Assembly: GCF_023016065.1 (NCBI RefSeq)
Contig: NZ_JALKAQ010000002.1
Coordinates: forward strand, 360,190-424,189
Direction: 5' to 3'
DNA from: Marinobacter sp. S0848L
GTDB taxonomy: Bacteria; Pseudomonadota; Gammaproteobacteria; Pseudomonadales; Oleiphilaceae
DNA length: 64,000 nt
Positions 17,878 to 27,040 of the stretch are shown here, piece after piece. A program made the translations under genes and the position numbers. The first letter of the stretch is position 1, and each line of letters begins with the position of its first letter. Under the pieces are notes generated by a model that did not search any database, was not told the origin of the DNA, and was given only the letters and a program-made list of their open reading frames with translations.

Positions 17878-18303
17878 TCAGGATTGCGCGCGTTTCCGTT
17901 CGATCAATTCAAAGAGCATCATACCTGCCACCATGGATGCGACAAAGACTATCCCTTTAATTTCACCTGCACCAACCGCAACCAGTGCTGGCCCCGGGCA
18001 GAAGCCGGCAACGCCCCAGCCCACACCAAACAGTAAGCTACCGCCCACAAGGCGCTTATCAATCTTGGTGCTGGTGGGCAGCTTCATGTTAAAACCGAGC
18101 AACGATAACGTGCGCTTTTTGGCCACCGTGAAGGCCACTAAACCGACCAGAATGGCACCACCCATAACTAAGGCAAGCGACGGGTCCCACAGGCCGGCAA
18201 GATCGAGGAAACCCAGCACTTTTGCGGGGTTGGCCAAGCCAGAAATGATCAGCCCCAAACCAAAGATTAAGCCGGAAACTAATGCGGTGAGATTGTATTT
18301 CAT
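17878..18303 (-). CDS. YeeE/YedE-type transporter, second half (PmpB-like)
   Basis: A 141-residue membrane protein with four hydrophobic segments. GLIFGLGLIISGLANPAKVLGFLDL and GVGWGVAGFCPGPALVAVG are the DUF6691/YeeE landmarks, the latter with the conserved cysteine used to pass thiosulfate or other sulfur species. It follows its partner with a 4-bp gap on the minus strand. The two half-size proteins correspond to the two halves of full-length YeeE. Substrate is inferred. Confidence 0.9.
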   Translation of the reverse strand: MKYNLTALVSGLIFGLGLIISGLANPAKVLGFLDLAGLWDPSLALVMGGAILVGLVAFTVAKKRTLSLLGFNMKLPTSTKIDKRLVGGSLLFGVGWGVAGFCPGPALVAVGAGEIKGIVFVASMVAGMMLFELIERKRAQS

Positions 18304-18307
18304 GGGA

Positions 18308-18745
18308 TCAGGCTCCGATCAGATGGCGAATGATGTAAACGGTAATAAAGCCGGTTGCCATGAAGCTTAGGGTGGCAACCAGCGAACGAGGCGATAGTCG
18401 TGAAAGGCCGCACACGCCGTGACCACTGGTGCATCCGGAGCCGTAGCGCGTACCCACGCCCACCAAAAGGCCTGCAATGATCAGAGCCGGAAAACCTGCA
18501 TTGACTTCGATTTCCGGTAACTCTGCAAACAGCCTCCAGACAATCGGGGTTCCGATTAAGCCGCCGAGAAAGGCCATGCGCCAGAGCATGTCGTTGCGCA
18601 CCGGGGTTAGCAGTCCGCCGAGAATGCCGCTGATGCCGGCGATTCGACCGTTAAACAGAAGGAAGCTGGCGGCAGCCAGGCCTACCAGAATACCGCCAGC
18701 CAAAGCGCTGACGGGTGTGAATTCACTCCAGGCAATATCTATCAT
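18308..18745 (-). CDS. YeeE/YedE-type transporter, first half (PmpA-like)
   Basis: A 145-residue membrane protein with several hydrophobic segments. GGILVGLAAASFLLFNGRIAGISG and VGVGTRYGSGCTSGHGVCGLSRLS are typical, the latter with the conserved Cys-rich sulfur-relay loop. It is the first gene of a three-gene minus-strand operon (this, its YeeE partner, DUF442). A sulfur-transport role is inferred from the family. Confidence 0.9.
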   Translation of the reverse strand: MIDIAWSEFTPVSALAGGILVGLAAASFLLFNGRIAGISGILGGLLTPVRNDMLWRMAFLGGLIGTPIVWRLFAELPEIEVNAGFPALIIAGLLVGVGTRYGSGCTSGHGVCGLSRLSPRSLVATLSFMATGFITVYIIRHLIGA

Positions 18746-18804
18746 GCTTTACTCCGGTTAAGTGTGCGTTTTGGAATAAGCATATAATAACAGGAAATAA
18801 GGGC

Positions 18805-18958
18805 AAAAAAAGCCCGGCTTGGGAGGCCGGGCAGAGGCGTGCGAGTAGTATCCATGAAAGACTTCCAGACAAACCGGCATCAACGGGGACACCGGTATTG
18901 AGAAGTATTGACCATATTTCGTACAACTCAAGCTTTGCCCCGACTCCTTTGAAAACAT
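18805..18958 (-). ncRNA. candidate small RNA or leader ending in a strong terminator
   Basis: The gene-free interval 18746-19096 contains, on the minus strand, a classical terminator: stem 18812-18818/18826-18832 with a 7-nt loop, followed by seven U (18805-18811). It lies 60 bp upstream of the first YeeE gene, so it either ends a separate transcript or attenuates that operon. Just before it is a second hairpin (ACCGG/CCGGT arms with a 14-nt loop). The 5' end at 18958 is a guess. No coding region with support is present. Confidence 0.45.
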
Positions 18959-19096
18959 TTCTTCATATGCCGCCGTTCTTTATATTGCAGCCCGCCGTTA
19001 TGCGGGTTTCAGGAGGGTAGCCGCAACCACTGCAATCAACAGGTGGGTGTAATATAATGCGTAAATAACCCTATCGCCCGTATTTAAGAGGTACTC

Positions 19097-19519
19097 ATGT
19101 CGGATCACGATGATCATAACCCGGAGACAGATCCGCATCTGCCGGGAAAGATTAAAGACTCTGCTCGTCAGATCTGGTTGGCTGGGCTTGGTGCCTACAC
19201 CAAGGCAGAAGAAGATGCCGGTAAGTTTTTCGAGCGGCTGGTTCAGGAAGGCGAACAGCTGGAATCCAAAACCCGAGGTGTTGTTGGTAAACAGATTCGC
19301 ACCGTGGAAGACCGGGTAGGTGAAGTGCGTGAGCGGGCAACCGGCACCTGGGATAAGCTGGAGCATATGTTCGACCAACGGGTATCCGGAGCCTTGCGCC
19401 GATTGGGGATTCACCGCAAAGAAGATATTCAGGCGTTGGAGAGTCGCATCGAATACCTGGAAGCGGAGTTGGCCAAACTTCGCGGAAGGACCGCAAACGG
19501 TAACGATGAAGAAGAATAG
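19097..19519 (+). CDS. phasin (PHA granule-associated protein)
   Basis: A 140-residue protein with KIKDSARQIWLAGLGAYTKAEEDAGKFFERLV near the N-terminus, the defining block of the PhaF/PhaI phasin family. A long helical region follows and the C-terminus IQALESRIEYLEAELAKL is a leucine-rich coiled coil. Phasins coat polyhydroxyalkanoate granules and control their size and segregation. It converges on a PhaD-like regulator 8 bp away. No PHA synthase lies in the window. Confidence 0.88.
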   Translation: MSDHDDHNPETDPHLPGKIKDSARQIWLAGLGAYTKAEEDAGKFFERLVQEGEQLESKTRGVVGKQIRTVEDRVGEVRERATGTWDKLEHMFDQRVSGALRRLGIHRKEDIQALESRIEYLEAELAKLRGRTANGNDEEE

Positions 19520-19527
19520 GCTGAGGA

Positions 19528-20157
19528 TTACAGATAAGTCTCGCTGATCAGCAGGACTTCCTCTTTGTGCTCTTCGGTGAGGTGGGGCAGTATCAGATGC
19601 AAAATCTGGTATACCCCTTTTCCGGGATCGACAAATTCGCGATCATCCAGATGCGAAAGCGTATCGAAACTGCTCCAGTAGCAAACGGTCAAGGTGAGCT
19701 GCTGGCACAACGCGCTCAGCTCTGCAGGCCCGATTGCCATTAAACCCTGACGTTTGAAGCTAGTGCACAGGGATTCAAACGCCAGGGTTTTCTTCTTCAG
19801 TATGCGCCGAAAACGGACTTGCAGCTGCTCGTATCGAGACAGCACGTTCACCAAGTCCTGGTACATGAACCGATAGCGCGCAACCGCCTCGAACAGGAGG
19901 TGCAGAAAGAAGCTGAACTGGTCCAGAGGCACTTCGGCGTCGCCGGGCACGGCAAGCAAATCCAGCATGTCAGCTTCAAAACGTTCGAAAAGCTCTTCAA
20001 CAATGTCACCTTTACTTTTGAAATGGTAGTAAAGGTTGCCCGGACTGATGTCCAGCTCATCCGAGATCAACAGGGTGGTGACGTTCGGCTCACCCAGGCT
20101 GTTGAACAGCTGCAAGCTGGAGTTCAGTATCCTGTCCCTGGTTTTTATTTTCTTCAT
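19528..20157 (-). CDS. phaD: TetR-family regulator, PhaD-like
   Basis: A 209-residue TetR protein. The helix-turn-helix block TRDRILNSSLQLFNSLGEPN followed by ISPGNLYYHFKSKGDI closely resembles Pseudomonas PhaD, which regulates PHA synthesis and phasin genes. The C-terminal ligand domain is divergent. Its position next to a phasin gene supports the assignment. A ligand such as a fatty-acyl-CoA intermediate is an inference from PhaD. Confidence 0.75.
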   Translation of the reverse strand: MKKIKTRDRILNSSLQLFNSLGEPNVTTLLISDELDISPGNLYYHFKSKGDIVEELFERFEADMLDLLAVPGDAEVPLDQFSFFLHLLFEAVARYRFMYQDLVNVLSRYEQLQVRFRRILKKKTLAFESLCTSFKRQGLMAIGPAELSALCQQLTLTVCYWSSFDTLSHLDDREFVDPGKGVYQILHLILPHLTEEHKEEVLLISETYL

Positions 20158-20175
20158 GACGGATCGGTTGGCCTG

Positions 20176-20988
20176 TCAGAGTTCGAAGCTGGCCCAGATG
20201 GGGCAGTGGTCAGAGGGGCGCTCCATAGCCCGAATCTCATAACTGACGCCGGCATCTTTAGCTTTGGGCAGCAAGCTGTCATTTGCCATAACCAGATCGA
20301 TACGAAGTCCTCGCTTGGGTTCGCGCTCAAAGCCTTTGCTGCGGTAATCAAACCAGCTGTATGTATCGGCTTCATCCGGGTTCAGGTGCCGGAACACATC
20401 GGTAAATCCTCGCGCTTCTACTTGGCCCAACCATTCCCGCTCTTCCGGCAAGAAACTGCATTTACCGGAACGTAGCCAACGTTTGGCGTTGTCCGGGCCA
20501 ATGCCTATGTCTTTGTCGGTTGGCGAAATATTCATATCGCCCATCAAGACAACATGGCCGGGGCGCTTGTTCAGCTCGTCCAGAAAATCCATCAGATCGG
20601 CGTAGAACTTTTTCTTGGCCGGGAACTTGATGGGGTGGTCCCTGTTTTCCCCCTGAGGGAAGTAGCCGTTGATAACGGTAAGCGGTTCGCCGTTTACCGT
20701 GAAATGCCCGGTAATGAGCCTGCGCTGTGCGTCTTCGTCATCGCTTGGGTAACCTTTCACCACTTCATCGGGCGCTTGCCTGGACAGCAGCGCAACGCCG
20801 TAGTGGGTCTTCTGACCATGGAAATGCACGTGATAGCCGAGTTCCCGGATCGCCTCCTCCGGGAATTCTTCATCCCTGACCTTGGTTTCCTGAAGCCCGA
20901 TGAAATCAGGGTTCAGCTGGTCAATAACCGCCGCCAGTTGGTGCAAGCGAGTGCGGATACTGTTGACGTTGAACGACACGAACATCAT
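20176..20988 (-). CDS. xthA: exodeoxyribonuclease III
   Basis: A 270-residue AP endonuclease and 3'-5' exonuclease in base-excision repair. MFVSFNVNSIRTRLHQL, IGLQETKVRDEEFP (catalytic glutamate), VLMGDMNISPTDKDIG and the C-terminal SDHCPIWASFEL (catalytic Asp-His) are all present in order. It is complete and of normal length, and lies 18 bp from the PhaD-like gene on the same strand. Confidence 0.96.
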   Translation of the reverse strand: MMFVSFNVNSIRTRLHQLAAVIDQLNPDFIGLQETKVRDEEFPEEAIRELGYHVHFHGQKTHYGVALLSRQAPDEVVKGYPSDDEDAQRRLITGHFTVNGEPLTVINGYFPQGENRDHPIKFPAKKKFYADLMDFLDELNKRPGHVVLMGDMNISPTDKDIGIGPDNAKRWLRSGKCSFLPEEREWLGQVEARGFTDVFRHLNPDEADTYSWFDYRSKGFEREPKRGLRIDLVMANDSLLPKAKDAGVSYEIRAMERPSDHCPIWASFEL

Positions 20989-21076
20989 GGTTTTGGAGTC
21001 TCCGAATCAGTTTGGCCCGGAGTTTACCACATCGATGGGGGATAACCGTTTGGCCGAATGGCCGCGGGGCAGCGCT

Positions 21077-21814
21077 TCACAAAGTCAGATCGCAGTCCGG
21101 GTAGTTAATGATGCGGTATCGGATGTGGGCGGTATGATTCGTTTTACGATCGGCCCGGATGTTGGTTAGACCCTGATAGTGCGTCAAGGCGCCTTGCCGG
21201 TTGTAACCCAAAATGATGGGATCAACCAGAAACCGCAAAACCAGACTGGTGGGGCGTATCTTAACCACCACTTCGGCGTTAATATTTTCTTTGGGCGCCG
21301 GTTCAAGAACAAACCCGTATTGGTCCCCGCGAGTGGGAGCCAGAAAGCGGAACGGCAGCGATTCACCCGCGATGACCGCTTGCCAGTTGGCGCGGACAAA
21401 CTGATCAAAACCGGCATCGACCACCAAATGATGATCGAAGGACACCTGAAACTGTTTACGATTTTCAGCCGGTGGTTGCCAGTCGATGGTGAGCTGTTTT
21501 AACTGTGGGTAACGAATCTCCAACGTTTCGTCGAAATCCGGCTGGCGGAATACCACACTGGGCCGGCTGGGGTGCTGACCGTACTCCAGGGTTTTTACCG
21601 CAAACCGCCGATCATCGGGGCCTTCGTGATAGGTGACGGTATGCTTGAAAGGTTCGAACCCGGCATCCGTGCAGATTCCGGTGACTTGGTGCCGTTCTTC
21701 GTAAAGTTCGCTTTTTGTCTCAAGCGATTCGGCGGTTCCGTGAAATTCAAACGTTGCGGCCGCTGTCGGTCCGCTGAGTAAGCATAATCCCCAGAGAATT
21801 ACCCATCGACTCAT
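21077..21814 (-). CDS. exported protein of unknown function at the end of the fatty-acyl operon
   Basis: A 245-residue protein with a clear signal peptide (MSRWVILWGLCLLSGPTAAA). The mature part is rich in strands and has two cysteines, in CTDAGFEP and YPDCDLTL. I do not recognise the family. Its start overlaps the stop of the DUF2878 gene by 4 bp, making it the last gene of the operon that begins at 27999. It may process or bind modified lipids in the periplasm; that is a guess. Confidence 0.75.
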   Translation of the reverse strand: MSRWVILWGLCLLSGPTAAATFEFHGTAESLETKSELYEERHQVTGICTDAGFEPFKHTVTYHEGPDDRRFAVKTLEYGQHPSRPSVVFRQPDFDETLEIRYPQLKQLTIDWQPPAENRKQFQVSFDHHLVVDAGFDQFVRANWQAVIAGESLPFRFLAPTRGDQYGFVLEPAPKENINAEVVVKIRPTSLVLRFLVDPIILGYNRQGALTHYQGLTNIRADRKTNHTAHIRYRIINYPDCDLTL

Positions 21815-22335
21815 GGTGCCAACTCCCGAACCATCCGGTTACGAAAGAACAGTAATAATGGAAACAGCACGAACCAGCCAGCGCCAAGAGCGGCCAGAGA
21901 AACGGTTTGGTTAGGTAATGTCACTGCGCCCAGCTTGCTGGCGGACCAGTAGGCAAGCGAGCCAGCGAACGGCGCTAATACGAACGGAAGCCATGCTCGT
22001 TGAGCAACCCAGCTGAGCGAGTGGCACAGGGTCGTCATGAAGAGCGCCCAGATAGCAATGAGCCAGATCGGCGCAAACCCGGGGGCCTCCGTGCCCTCGA
22101 GGCCGAGAATGCCGGTTCGAAACCATAAGGAATCCAAGAGGCTGCCTAGCAAGATGCCAACCGCGATGAATCGGACCTCCGCGCCGGGCCTACGGCTGAC
22201 CAGCATCAGGTGGGTTGCGAGAATCAGCACGGCCAACCCAGTCGCTGCAAGGCCCGGATAGAGCACGCACACGAACCAGCCGGCTTGAAACAGCAAAAAG
22301 TTAACCGTATTCCGGCCGGTTTCAGAAAGAATCAC
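21811..22335 (-). CDS. DUF2878 integral membrane protein
   Basis: A 174-residue protein with about five hydrophobic helices; NFLLFQAGWFVCVLYPGLAA at the N-terminus and GILLGSLLDSLWFRTGILGL are typical of DUF2878. The biochemical role is unknown. It overlaps the upstream CFA-synthase-like gene by 4 bp, and this pairing recurs in lipid-modification operons of gammaproteobacteria, so I infer a role in membrane-lipid metabolism. Confidence 0.85.
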   Translation of the reverse strand: MILSETGRNTVNFLLFQAGWFVCVLYPGLAATGLAVLILATHLMLVSRRPGAEVRFIAVGILLGSLLDSLWFRTGILGLEGTEAPGFAPIWLIAIWALFMTTLCHSLSWVAQRAWLPFVLAPFAGSLAYWSASKLGAVTLPNQTVSLAALGAGWFVLFPLLLFFRNRMVRELAP

Positions 22336-23606
22336 GACGAGGCAATGCTGCCGTGCTTGTTGGCAGGCTTGGCCATCATCAGGTGAGCGACGCCAATGGC
22401 CCGTTCGCTAAAGCCCGCTTCACAATAGGCAAAATAGAACTGCCACAGGCGCTGGAACTCGGTGTCATAACCTTGTTCCGCCAAAACCTCGCGCTTGGCC
22501 ATAAAACGCTCACACCAATCATGCAAAGTTCGGGCATAGTGGAAGCCGAAATCATCCACCTGCGTAAGTACCAGATCAGAGCCTCTTTGCATCGAGCCCA
22601 GAATGGCACCAAAAGACGGAATGAAACTGCCCGGGAAGATATAACGTTGGATAAAGTCCACGTTCTTTAGTGCGCGCTCGTAACGCTGCTCCGGCATATT
22701 GATCGCTTGTACCAGCGCTATACCGTCGGGTTTAAGCAGCGCGCTGATTTGGCTCAGGTAACTGTCCAGAAAGTCGGGGCCAACCGCTTCGATCATCTCA
22801 ATGGAAACCAGCTTGTCGAATTGGCCGGACAGGTCACGATAATCGTCAAACAACAGCGTAATTTTGTCTTCCAGACCTTCGGATTCTACGCGGGCTTGGG
22901 CCAGCGCCCATTGCTCCTTCGAAATCGTTGTGGTGGTTACATGGCAGCCGTAATGCTTCGCGGCGTGAATGGCAAAACCGCCCCAGCCGGTGCCGATTTC
23001 CATCACTTGATCACCGGGCTGAAGGTCGAGCTTTCGGCAGATCACGTCAAGCTTGTGTACGGCGGCTTCTTCAAGGCTGGCGTCCGGGTGAGGGTATATC
23101 GCTGAGGAATACATCATGGTTGGGTCAAGAAACTGGCTGAACAAATCGTTACCCAAATCATAATGGGCGCTGATGTTCTTGCGTGACCCTTCAGGCGTGT
23201 TCCGGTTCAACCAATGCAAGCCTTTGAGTGCCGGCTTGCTCACCCAGCTGAATTTGTCCTCGAAAGCATTCATGGTGTCGAGGTTGCGGGTAAAAAATCG
23301 CAGCAAGGCCACAAGGTCGGGGGAGTTCCAGTCGCCCGCCACGAAGGATTCTGCAGCACCTACGCTACCGCCAGTAACCAGGTCGCGCCAGGTACTGTGA
23401 TTGTGTATGACCAGTTCGGCAGCGGGGTAAGTTGGATCGTCGTTGCCGAACACTAAATCATCGAAACCCGTCTGCCGAATTCGGAGCGTGCCTTCGCCGA
23501 GTTGGGCCAGCTGATTACAAACGAGATGCTTTGCAATCCGGCTCACCAGCGGCATGCGCTCGGCTGCCAGGCCCGATTTGTTGGTGGAGGTGTTCACGTT
23601 CTCCAT
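22332..23606 (-). CDS. cyclopropane-fatty-acyl-phospholipid synthase family methyltransferase
   Basis: A 424-residue SAM-dependent methyltransferase acting on unsaturated acyl chains of phospholipids. The SAM loop VMEIGTGWGGFAIHAA, the LDVICRKL and YSSAIYPHPDASLEEA segments and FIQRYIFPGSFIPS are all CFA-synthase landmarks. In this gene neighbourhood (DUF1365 plus FAD oxidoreductase) relatives may make products other than cyclopropane, for example methylated or furan fatty acids. It overlaps its upstream neighbour by 13 bp. I leave the exact product open. Confidence 0.92.
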   Translation of the reverse strand: MENVNTSTNKSGLAAERMPLVSRIAKHLVCNQLAQLGEGTLRIRQTGFDDLVFGNDDPTYPAAELVIHNHSTWRDLVTGGSVGAAESFVAGDWNSPDLVALLRFFTRNLDTMNAFEDKFSWVSKPALKGLHWLNRNTPEGSRKNISAHYDLGNDLFSQFLDPTMMYSSAIYPHPDASLEEAAVHKLDVICRKLDLQPGDQVMEIGTGWGGFAIHAAKHYGCHVTTTTISKEQWALAQARVESEGLEDKITLLFDDYRDLSGQFDKLVSIEMIEAVGPDFLDSYLSQISALLKPDGIALVQAINMPEQRYERALKNVDFIQRYIFPGSFIPSFGAILGSMQRGSDLVLTQVDDFGFHYARTLHDWCERFMAKREVLAEQGYDTEFQRLWQFYFAYCEAGFSERAIGVAHLMMAKPANKHGSIASS

Positions 23607-24490
23607 GAGGTTACCCTTCCTGTCAAAGTTGTATCCGGTTGTGCCAAAGAGTCTGGCTCGGTGATGTCTAAGCCCTGATCCTCTGTGCCCCTGCGGTATT
23701 CCGGCATATGCGAGTCAAGTTTGTCCGGGTGCGTGTAAAAAGGGGCGCCTTTCAGCTTCAGCTTCAGGGCGTTCCAGTAAATGCCAGCGACGCCTTTCAG
23801 AGTTTCCACTGGGAACCGGCAAAGGCTCTTGTGAAGGGTTGTACGATTGAGTGCAGTGCGTTGGACCACCAATGTCGCATCAAACTGTTTCTGTTGCTCC
23901 TGCTCGACGTTCATATGGATGCGCAGGTCAGCACCTCGAAAGTTGAACAGCCATTGGTAATGCTGGTCCATACCGTTGAAGGGTGACACGTGGAAGCGTT
24001 TGCTGAACGCAAAACGCTCGGTTTGCCATTGTCCTGAACGGGGGCCGGGGTGCTGGCATTCCAGGCAGTACACGTGCCGCTCTTTCCAAGGCGTGTTGGT
24101 GATTTGCGCAAGGATAACTTTCGGAACGTCACCATTGCCGGGATTTCGGCCTTGCTCGTAGCACAGATAAAAACTCACCGGGTTAAAGATGTGGCCGAGA
24201 TAGCGTGGGTGGGTAATGAGCTGGACAGGGCCATCCGGCCACCAGCCGGTGGCAGCCTGGACCCGTTGACTCACCGCGTCGCGTAGATTTGGCTGGTCGG
24301 GATCAAGGTAATCCTTGCGCCGCAGTGCCAACCAGTTGAACCGTTCCAGTGAGAAAAACGGGCTGATGCCGGTCACCGTGTTCCATTCGTCCACATCCAA
24401 TGCCAGCATGCCAATGTTGTAGTTAAACTCATGCTGTGTCGGGTGCTTACGCCGATGTCTTATCGTGCCTTCTAGCCATTCGCTGGCCAT
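23594..24490 (-). CDS. DUF1365 protein
   Basis: A 298-residue protein starting MASEWLEGTIRHRRKHP at the ATG 24488-24490 (an upstream TTG is in frame). HEFNYNIGMLALDVDE and LITHPRYLGHIFNPVSFYLCYE are the DUF1365 hallmarks, and VSPFNGMDQHYQWLF is also conserved. The family is found next to CFA-like methyltransferases and flavin amine oxidases and is thought to act in lipid modification, but no reaction is established. Tightly packed with both neighbours. Confidence 0.93.
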   Translation of the reverse strand: MASEWLEGTIRHRRKHPTQHEFNYNIGMLALDVDEWNTVTGISPFFSLERFNWLALRRKDYLDPDQPNLRDAVSQRVQAATGWWPDGPVQLITHPRYLGHIFNPVSFYLCYEQGRNPGNGDVPKVILAQITNTPWKERHVYCLECQHPGPRSGQWQTERFAFSKRFHVSPFNGMDQHYQWLFNFRGADLRIHMNVEQEQQKQFDATLVVQRTALNRTTLHKSLCRFPVETLKGVAGIYWNALKLKLKGAPFYTHPDKLDSHMPEYRRGTEDQGLDITEPDSLAQPDTTLTGRVTSWRT

Positions 24491-24492
24491 AA

Positions 24493-25758
24493 TCAAAGCT
24501 CCAGCCCGAAGGCGTTCGCCACCCGTAATGCACTGCGAACCCCGTCTTCATGAAAGCCGTTGAACCAGTAAGCGCCACAAAAATGCGTACGGTTGTGGTC
24601 GCCGATTTCGTGGTAACGCTCTTGGGCGGCGACTGCATCCATCGTAAACACCGGGTGGTCGTACTCGAAACGTTTGATGACTTTGTCAGGGGCGATATCA
24701 CTGCTGCGGTTCAGGGTGACGCAAAAGGTTTCGGGTGCATCGTCAAAGTTCTGCAGAGTGTTCATGTTGTAGGTGACTGATACCGGCTGACTACTGTGTT
24801 CCGGAACCATGTAATTCCAAGCCGCCCAAGCCAGTGGATTGGAGGGCAACACACTGGCGTCGGTGTGAAGCACTACATCATTTTTCTGATAGCCGATAGC
24901 GCCCAGAATCGCCTGCTCCTTATCCGTAGGGTTGCTGAGCATCGCCAAGGCTTGATCGCTGTGGCAGGCAAGAACGACTTGATCAAACCGATGGCTCTTT
25001 CCATTCGAGACGATGGTGACGCCGTCTGCATCACGCTGAATGTCCGACACCGGGCTGTTCAGATGGGTTTTGTCGCCAATCCGTTCCATCATCCGTGTTA
25101 CGTAGGTGGCGGAACCACCGGAAATCACCCGCCAGGTTGGTCGGTCATCCACAGATAGCATGCCGTGGTTATTAAAGAACTGCAGGAAAAAACGAATCGG
25201 AAATTGTTCCAGAACAAGCTCAGGCGCAGACCAGATAGCCGCGCCCATCGGAACGATGTAGTGCTTGCGGAAATAATGGCTGTAGCGATTGCGATTCAAA
25301 TACTCGCCCAGTGTTTCGCCTTCGGGGATTTGGCCGTCCGCCAGATCCGCCCTGGATTCTTTATTGAAGCGAAGAATCTCCCGAACCATTTTCAGGAACT
25401 TGAAATTAAACAGATTGCGACGTTGCGCAAACAGAGTGTTCAGGCTGGTGCCGTTGTATTGCAGGCCTGTGGCGTGAGAATCCACACTGAAACTCATGGA
25501 ACTGACCTCCGAAGCCACGCCGAGACGATCCATCAATTTGATGAAATTAGGGTAGGTCCAATCGTTGAACACTATAAACCCGGTATTCACTGGCCAGCTT
25601 TTTCCGCCTGATGTGACGTATTCGGTATTGGTGTGGCCACCGGCATAATCGGCAGCCTCGAAAAGTTCAACATCGTGATGTTCACTGAGCAACCACGCAG
25701 CGGTTAAGCCAGATACTCCGGCCCCGATTACGGCAATCCGTTGGCGTTCCTGATTCAT
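24493..25758 (-). CDS. FAD-dependent amine-oxidase-like oxidoreductase
   Basis: A 421-residue flavoprotein; I place the start at the ATG 25756-25758, which has AGGA upstream, rather than an in-frame TTG at 25788. IAVIGAGVSGLTAAWLLSEH is the FAD-binding loop and YAGGHTNTEYV is characteristic of this NAD(P)/FAD family found beside DUF1365 and CFA genes. The C-terminus HFCGAYWFNGFHEDGVRSAL is the second FAD-contact region. It probably oxidises or desaturates a lipid intermediate; this is inferred from the cluster. Confidence 0.92.
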   Translation of the reverse strand: MNQERQRIAVIGAGVSGLTAAWLLSEHHDVELFEAADYAGGHTNTEYVTSGGKSWPVNTGFIVFNDWTYPNFIKLMDRLGVASEVSSMSFSVDSHATGLQYNGTSLNTLFAQRRNLFNFKFLKMVREILRFNKESRADLADGQIPEGETLGEYLNRNRYSHYFRKHYIVPMGAAIWSAPELVLEQFPIRFFLQFFNNHGMLSVDDRPTWRVISGGSATYVTRMMERIGDKTHLNSPVSDIQRDADGVTIVSNGKSHRFDQVVLACHSDQALAMLSNPTDKEQAILGAIGYQKNDVVLHTDASVLPSNPLAWAAWNYMVPEHSSQPVSVTYNMNTLQNFDDAPETFCVTLNRSSDIAPDKVIKRFEYDHPVFTMDAVAAQERYHEIGDHNRTHFCGAYWFNGFHEDGVRSALRVANAFGLEL

Positions 25759-25784
25759 CAAAACAATTCCTGTGGCAGATCTAT

Positions 25785-26573
25785 TCAAAGGTTGTTATCG
25801 GTTTTCCGGGCCATCGAGGCGGCCATCCGGTCAATCAAGCCCTGGGGCAAGCAGCCAAGTGCTTTCAGGGTCCAGGTGAAGCGCCGGGGAAACGCAATTT
25901 CCCGTTTACCTCTGGCGAGTCCCTGATGAATACGGCTTGCGGCTTCCTTGGCACTGACCATAAAGGGCATGGGAAAATCGTTCTTGTCGGTTAACGGGGT
26001 TTTTACAAAGCCGGGGGAAACCACCACCACCTCGATCCCCTCCGCGGCCAAATCGGCGCGCAAAGATTGGGCGAAATAAGTCAGGGCAGCCTTGGATGCG
26101 CCATAACCCTCGGCACGGCTGAACGGAAACCACCATGCCGAGGAGCTGACAATCACCACACTCGCCGGTTTGCCTTGGGCGCGGGTAGCCCGAAGGGCAG
26201 GCAGGGCAACATCCAGGCAGCGGGCGGTGCCCAGTAGGTTAGTAGTGAGGTTGGCTTCGATAACGGAACTGTCGTATTCAGCCACATCCAGGTATTCACA
26301 GGTGCCTGCGTTCAGAATAACCATGTCCAGATCGCCAAATTGTCTCAGCGAACCGGCCAAGGCGGAAAGCTCCTCTGGATTGGTGGTATCCGCCACTGCC
26401 GTATGGATCTGTGCCGGCCAATTCATGGCCAGTTTTTCAAGAGGTTGTTGGCGCCGGCCGCTGATCACAAGTTTGTGGCCATGGCTGGCCAGTTCGTGCA
26501 CCAGTGCTTCACCGATGCCGGAGGAAGCACCTGTCAGCCAGATGTTGGATTCGGACATCACGCGTTTGCTCAT
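25785..26573 (-). CDS. short-chain dehydrogenase/reductase
   Basis: A 262-residue SDR with the cofactor loop LTGASSGIGEALVHEL (TGxxxGxG), NAGTCEY, the catalytic serine in VIVSSSAWWFP and YxxxK as YGASKAA. It overlaps the upstream NTF2-like gene by 4 bp (ATGA), supporting the start at 26573, though an internal ATG at 26558 is possible. The substrate is unknown; the operon suggests a lipid-derived keto or hydroxy compound. Confidence 0.92.
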   Translation of the reverse strand: MSKRVMSESNIWLTGASSGIGEALVHELASHGHKLVISGRRQQPLEKLAMNWPAQIHTAVADTTNPEELSALAGSLRQFGDLDMVILNAGTCEYLDVAEYDSSVIEANLTTNLLGTARCLDVALPALRATRAQGKPASVVIVSSSAWWFPFSRAEGYGASKAALTYFAQSLRADLAAEGIEVVVVSPGFVKTPLTDKNDFPMPFMVSAKEAASRIHQGLARGKREIAFPRRFTWTLKALGCLPQGLIDRMAASMARKTDNNL

Positions 26574-27040
26574 CCCGCATGCCTCTTTACCCAGCGCACT
26601 GCGCGGCCTACTAACGGCAAATGTTCGTACAGCAATTCGCCGGCATCAAAATAGTCCCGGTGGAAATGAACTTTGCCATTTTGGATCAGTAAATGGCTCA
26701 TGCCTTCTACGTAAACCGTTTGACCACGCTGGATTCGCTTGTGGTTCAGCTCCATCACCCACGGTATGCAACACCGTGGGTGCTGCAGAACCGGATCCCC
26801 GAAACGGAACTGACACCGGATGACGTTTTGATAGGCACCGGCCATGTATTGGGTTAGAGCATCGAGCCCGACCACCTGACCGAAAGGATCCTGAAACTCG
26901 ATCTCTTCAGCGTACACCGCCGCCAATTCGTATAGATGGCCTTTATCCAGTTTGTTGTAAAGGTTGCAGAAAGCGTTCAGCGTTATCTGCATGGCCCGGT
27001 CTTTGGAGCCAACTTCAACAACGTTATCTGACGGAGTCAT
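26570..27040 (-). CDS. NTF2-like (SnoaL-type) protein
   Basis: A 156-residue protein of the NTF2-like cone fold: LNAFCNLYNKLDKGHLYELA, YAEEIEFQDPFGQVVGLDAL and GKVHFHRDYFDAGELLYEHL match SnoaL-type domains. Members act as small isomerases, cyclases or binding proteins. It starts on the TAATG shared with the desaturase stop, so translation is coupled. Its function in lipid modification is inferred from the operon only. Confidence 0.88.
   Translation of the reverse strand: MTPSDNVVEVGSKDRAMQITLNAFCNLYNKLDKGHLYELAAVYAEEIEFQDPFGQVVGLDALTQYMAGAYQNVIRCQFRFGDPVLQHPRCCIPWVMELNHKRIQRGQTVYVEGMSHLLIQNGKVHFHRDYFDAGELLYEHLPLVGRAVRWVKRHAG

Noticed and set aside
18758..18958. 66-residue minus-strand frame near the orphan terminator
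   Set aside because: It crosses the terminator hairpin and has no family likeness or ribosome-binding site.
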